From NCBI GenBank assembly GCA_031178805.1, contig JAPSIJ010000091.1, forward strand, positions 1 through 7,791: a stretch of 7,791 nt of DNA, given 5' to 3'. The stretch comes from Cellulomonas sp. (GTDB lineage: Bacteria > Actinomycetota > Actinomycetes > Actinomycetales > Cellulomonadaceae). Below are positions 5,854 through 7,791 of this stretch, piece after piece. The position numbers were made by a program, and so were the translations under genes. Each line of letters starts with the position of its first letter. Position 1 is the first letter of the stretch. Under the pieces are notes generated by a model. It was not told the DNA's origin. It ran no database searches and saw only the letters and a list, made by a program, of their open reading frames with translations.

Positions 5854-6127
5854 CGGGACTGCTCGGACGCCTGGCCGGCGACGAAGTGGTAGGACCCCTG
5901 CACGAGCTCCTCGACGAGCCGACGGGTGACGCCCGAGCCGGGTCCGACCGAGATCCAGTGCTCCTTGTCCAGGTACCGCCCGCGGGTGATCGAGTCGTGG
6001 TCACGGCGCAGGAGGTCGCCTTCCACACGTCCAGGTGCGGGGTGAACGGCCGCCCGTTGCTGACCTCGTCGAGCCTCTTCGCGGTGTCGCGGGCGATCGT
6101 CTGCAGCTCGGCTCCCGACAGGGTCAC
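5850..6127 (-). pseudogene. Second MmcQ/YjbR-like gene, broken by an internal deletion and frameshift
   Basis: The GTG start at 6127 overlaps the TGA of the preceding intact paralogue (GTGA overlap). The first part reads MTLSGAELQTIARDTAKRL, then VSNGRPFTPHLDVWK, matching the start of an MmcQ/YjbR domain. Right after DVWK the frame fails. From about 6018 the next frame gives DLLRRDHDSITRG, LDKEHWISVGPGSG, RRLVEELVQGSYHFVAGQ and a TGA at 5852-5850. Aligned with the neighbour (DVFK, then LRSEHDDIT, KRHWITLHPGGS, LVEDLVTESYLLV), about 26 codons are missing, and the loss is not a multiple of three. The missing part would hold the central beta strands of the CyaY-like fold. All other signals are intact, so the lesion is recent or an artefact of sequencing or assembly. 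Confidence 0.8.
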
Positions 6128-6510
6128 TGCTCGTCCCTGCCGAACAGCGCGGGGTCGACCGGCCGCTGCGCGCGGGGCAGTTTCTCCACGACCAGCAGGT
6201 AGGACTCGGTCACCAGGTCCTCGACCAGGGAGGGGTCCAGGGAACCACCCGGGTGCAGCGTGATCCAGTGCCTCTTGTTCATGTGGTAGCCCGCGGTGAT
6301 GTCGTCGTGCTCGCTGCGCAGGGCCTTGGCGTCGTGCGGCTCGGACTTCAGGATCACGATCGGCTCGCCGGTCACCTCGGTCAGGAGCATGAAGACCTTG
6401 CCCCGGACCTTGAACACGTCCCACTCGGGCCCGAACGGGTGCTCCAGGTCGGCCCCGGGCAGCTCCTCGGCGCGCTCGCGCGCCCGCTTCTGAACGGTCT
6501 CGCCCTGCAT
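6124..6510 (-). CDS. MmcQ/YjbR-family protein (CyaY-like fold)
   Basis: The protein has 128 residues, a typical length for the family. The start is ATG 6510 with an excellent AAGGAG site 5 bases upstream; an upstream in-frame TTG at 6540 lacks such a site and overlaps the promoter region. Family features are the Pro/Phe-Gly segment before EWDVFKVRGKVFML (29-42), IVILKSEP (51-58), and the conserved tail HWITLHPGGS (81-90) followed by LVEDLVTESYLLVV. Members are small alpha/beta proteins, described as possible DNA-binding proteins on the basis of E. coli YjbR; their biological role remains poorly defined. This gene heads a minus-strand series with GTGA overlaps to a broken paralogue and then to a rarA fragment. 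It is divergent from the TetR gene, whose likely operator overlaps its promoter, so TetR control is plausible. Confidence 0.85.
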   Translation of the reverse strand: MQGETVQKRARERAEELPGADLEHPFGPEWDVFKVRGKVFMLLTEVTGEPIVILKSEPHDAKALRSEHDDITAGYHMNKRHWITLHPGGSLDPSLVEDLVTESYLLVVEKLPRAQRPVDPALFGRDEQ

Positions 6511-6540
6511 CGGATCTCCTTCGCTCGGGTCGCCTCTCAA

Positions 6541-6572
6541 GTGCGTACTACGGTACGTACTACCACTGACAA
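6541..6572 (-). promoter_or_regulatory. Promoter of the YjbR series overlapped by an imperfect palindrome (likely TetR operator)
   Basis: A perfect inverted repeat CGTAC-TACG-GTACG (6544-6557) extends to 8+4+8 bases (6541-6560) with one mismatch. The octamer CGTACTAC also occurs twice as a direct repeat (6544-6551 and 6556-6563). On the minus strand TTGTCA (6572-6567) and TAGTAC (6550-6545), 16 bases apart, form a plausible -35/-10 pair with a 5' leader of about 28 bases before ATG 6510. The palindrome covers the -10 element, which suits repression by the adjacent divergent TetR protein. The symmetry is seen directly; promoter and operator roles are inferred. Confidence 0.5.
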
Positions 6573-6590
6573 GCCGCCCAAGGGGGACCG

Positions 6591-7181
6591 GTGCGCAAGG
6601 GCAGACCCAACGACCCGCAGCGTCGCGATCGCATCTTGCGGGCCACGCTCGCGGTGATCGGTGACGAGGGCGTGCACGCGACGTCCTACCGACGCGTCGC
6701 GGCGCGCGCCGAGGTCCCGCTCGGGTCGATGACCTACTACTTCACCGACCTCGAGACCCTGATCGTCAGCGCCTTCGAGTCCCTCGGGCAGACCCTGCAG
6801 CCGCTCTACGCGAACCCATTGCGCGACGCGCGCGACGATGCCGAGGCGGTGGAGGCGCTCGTGGCGGCGACCTGCGGTGCCACGAGCCCCAGCCGGCACG
6901 AGATCCGCCAGTACACGGAGATGTACCAGTACGCGGCCCGCAGCGCGCGGGTCGCCGAGCTCGTCCGGGAGTTCCAGGACGAGTCGTTGCACGTCCTGCG
7001 CCGGCGGTTCTCCGACGGGGCCGCGCGGGCCGTCGACGCCCTCATCTGGGGGTGGTGGACGTATCGCTCGTTCCACGACACACCTCTGGACGAGGAGATC
7101 GTCCGTCGCGCGTTCGGTGCGCTCGTCGCCGAGCTCGCCGACGACACCAGCAGCGGCAGCACTGAGGGCGAGCCCACGTGA
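6591..7181 (+). CDS. TetR/AcrR-family transcriptional regulator
   Basis: The protein has 196 residues from GTG 6591, with an AGGGGGA ribosome site about 4 bases upstream. Residues 10-60 form the TetR_N DNA-binding domain: RRDRILRATLAVIGDEG, then the helix-turn-helix ATSYRRVAARAEVPLGSMTYYFTD (30-53) with the typical YYF. The remaining helical part (about 65-185) is the ligand-binding and dimerisation domain, which includes MYQYAARSARVAELV and the Trp-rich LIWGWWTYRSF; its ligand cannot be predicted. A polar Ser/Gly/Glu tail ends the protein. It is divergent from the YjbR-like series, with a shared 80-base region that contains a palindrome, so it probably regulates itself and that series. The downstream dehydrogenase remnant starts 115 bases after its stop and may also have been a target. 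Confidence 0.9.
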   Translation: MRKGRPNDPQRRDRILRATLAVIGDEGVHATSYRRVAARAEVPLGSMTYYFTDLETLIVSAFESLGQTLQPLYANPLRDARDDAEAVEALVAATCGATSPSRHEIRQYTEMYQYAARSARVAELVREFQDESLHVLRRRFSDGAARAVDALIWGWWTYRSFHDTPLDEEIVRRAFGALVAELADDTSSGSTEGEPT

Positions 7182-7273
7182 GCTGACGCCGCCCACCAGC
7201 GCGAGCGGCACCACCCCGTCACACACCTACGGACGACCACACCGAAGGGACCGACAGAGCGACACGATCACGA

Positions 7274-7291
7274 CCGGGGACCAGACCCCGG
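7274..7291 (+). promoter_or_regulatory. Small hairpin covering the ribosome-binding region of the dehydrogenase remnant
   Basis: CCGGGG (7274-7279) and CCCCGG (7286-7291) form a perfect 6-bp stem around the loop ACCAGA, five bases before ATG 7297. The only ribosome-site-like element near this start, GGGGA, lies in the stem, so initiation could be reduced when it folds. In such GC-rich DNA it may also be chance. Confidence 0.25.
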
Positions 7292-7296
7292 CGACC

Positions 7297-7524
7297 ATGC
7301 GAGCGGTCGTCGTCTCGCGACCCGGCGGGCTCGAGGCGCTGGAGATCCGGGACATGCCGGTCCCGGCGCGCGAGCCTGGCTGGGTCCTGATCGCCGTGCG
7401 GGCCTTCGGCGTCAACGAGTCCGAGGTCACCACCCGCAAGGGCGAGTCCGACGCCGAGGTCACCTACCCGCGGGTCCCCGGGATCGAAGCAGTCGGGGTG
7501 GTCGCAGGCGCCGACGCCGGCAGC
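7297..7524 (+). pseudogene. 3'-truncated zinc-type/quinone-oxidoreductase-like (MDR) dehydrogenase gene
   Basis: From ATG 7297, about 76 codons match the GroES-like N-terminal domain of medium-chain dehydrogenase/reductases: MRAVVVSRPGGLEALEI, VPAREPGWVLIAVRAFGVNESEV and YPRVPGIEAVGVV. Full members are about 310-340 residues and continue with the rest of the catalytic domain and an NADP-binding Rossmann domain. Here the similarity ends near residue 76, and the reading frame passes without a stop into a PAS-domain gene. The remnant cannot bind cofactor. In the first codons upstream, ATC at 7267 sits where an ATG would give MTTGDQTPATM before the annotated Met; this hints at a lost or misread earlier start but is unproven. 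The TetR gene just upstream may once have regulated it. Confidence 0.7.
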
Positions 7525-7545
7525 GTCGGGGGAGACGAGGCGCGC

Positions 7546-7791
7546 GTGGCAGATGTCGAGGTGGCCGGCTTCGCCGCGATCTTCGACGCGCTCCCGACGC
7601 CGTACCTGGTGCTGGACACGGATCTGCGGATGGTGGCGGCGAACCGGGCGCGCGAGGAGGCGACGGGCGTACCGGCCCGCGAGGTGGTGCGGCAGTACCT
7701 GTTCGACGCCTTCCCCGACGACCCTGAGGACCGGGACGCGCAGAGCACCTCCCAACTGCGAGCGTCCCCCGAGCGGGTGATCGCGACGGGG
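7546..7791 (+). CDS. PAS-domain signalling protein, N-terminal part only (runs off the window)
   Basis: GTG 7546, preceded by GGGGGAGACGAGG as a ribosome-binding region, starts a protein reading VADVEVAGFAAIFDALPTPY (Val as initiator Met), then LVLDTDLRMVAANRA, EEATG and YLFDAFPDDPEDRDAQ. This is the typical start of actinobacterial PAS sensors, in which the PAS domain is followed by GAF, SpoIIE phosphatase, ANTAR or histidine-kinase modules; the window ends after 82 codons, so the output domain is not visible. The same frame is open back to ATG 7297 in the dehydrogenase remnant, so a fused product of at least 165 residues is formally possible. I favour the GTG start because it has its own ribosome site and matches the usual N-terminus of such proteins. 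Confidence 0.65.
   Translation, partial: MADVEVAGFAAIFDALPTPYLVLDTDLRMVAANRAREEATGVPAREVVRQYLFDAFPDDPEDRDAQSTSQLRASPERVIATG

Noticed and set aside
5707..6127. Programmed frameshifting as an explanation for the split YjbR reading frames
   Set aside because: About 26 codons of the domain are absent, so a ribosomal shift would not restore the protein; no slippery heptamer is visible at the break.
5577..6263. Plus-strand frame of 228 residues opposite the YjbR series
   Set aside because: Low-complexity shadow; the minus strand carries recognisable YjbR and RarA segments.
1..7791. Insertion sequence or other mobile element as the cause of the broken genes
   Set aside because: No transposase, terminal inverted repeats or target duplications could be seen at any break; the lesions are losses, not insertions.

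Overview
The window is very GC-rich, with a strong preference for G or C at third codon positions, GTG starts and four-base GTGA start/stop overlaps. The protein types (a Cys-rich acidic lipoprotein, a WYL regulator, TetR, and a PAS domain of the actinobacterial signalling type) point to a high-GC Actinomycetota chromosome, perhaps a Cellulomonas-like actinomycete. The genus is an inference. No rRNA, tRNA, CRISPR array, insertion sequence or phage gene is visible.

Layout. Positions 19-2321 hold two minus-strand genes: a Gfo/Idh/MocA-type oxidoreductase (1314-2321) followed by a secreted lipoprotein (19-1068), separated by a strong nested hairpin. Positions 2512-3888 hold two plus-strand genes: a broken SRPBCC (START-like) gene and an APH-fold phosphotransferase. 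Positions 3955-5500 hold a divergent pair, a WYL-domain regulator (minus) and an alpha/beta hydrolase (plus), with a TGTCA-N7-TGACA inverted repeat between them. Positions 5707-6510 hold a minus-strand, translationally coupled series: an intact MmcQ/YjbR-like gene, a second MmcQ/YjbR copy with an internal deletion, and the first part of a rarA-like ATPase gene. Opposite this series, a TetR regulator (6591-7181) is transcribed divergently from a short region containing an imperfect palindrome. The window ends with the first part of a medium-chain dehydrogenase gene that runs in frame into the start of a PAS-domain gene.

The most striking property is the number of cleanly broken genes. SRPBCC, the second YjbR, rarA and the dehydrogenase have each lost an internal or 3' segment, while the remaining parts, start signals and overlaps look intact. 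This suggests either several recent deletions or a systematic loss of segments in assembly. No clear new defence or biosynthetic system is evident. The TetR / YjbR / YjbR / RarA-fragment cluster is the least ordinary gene arrangement.
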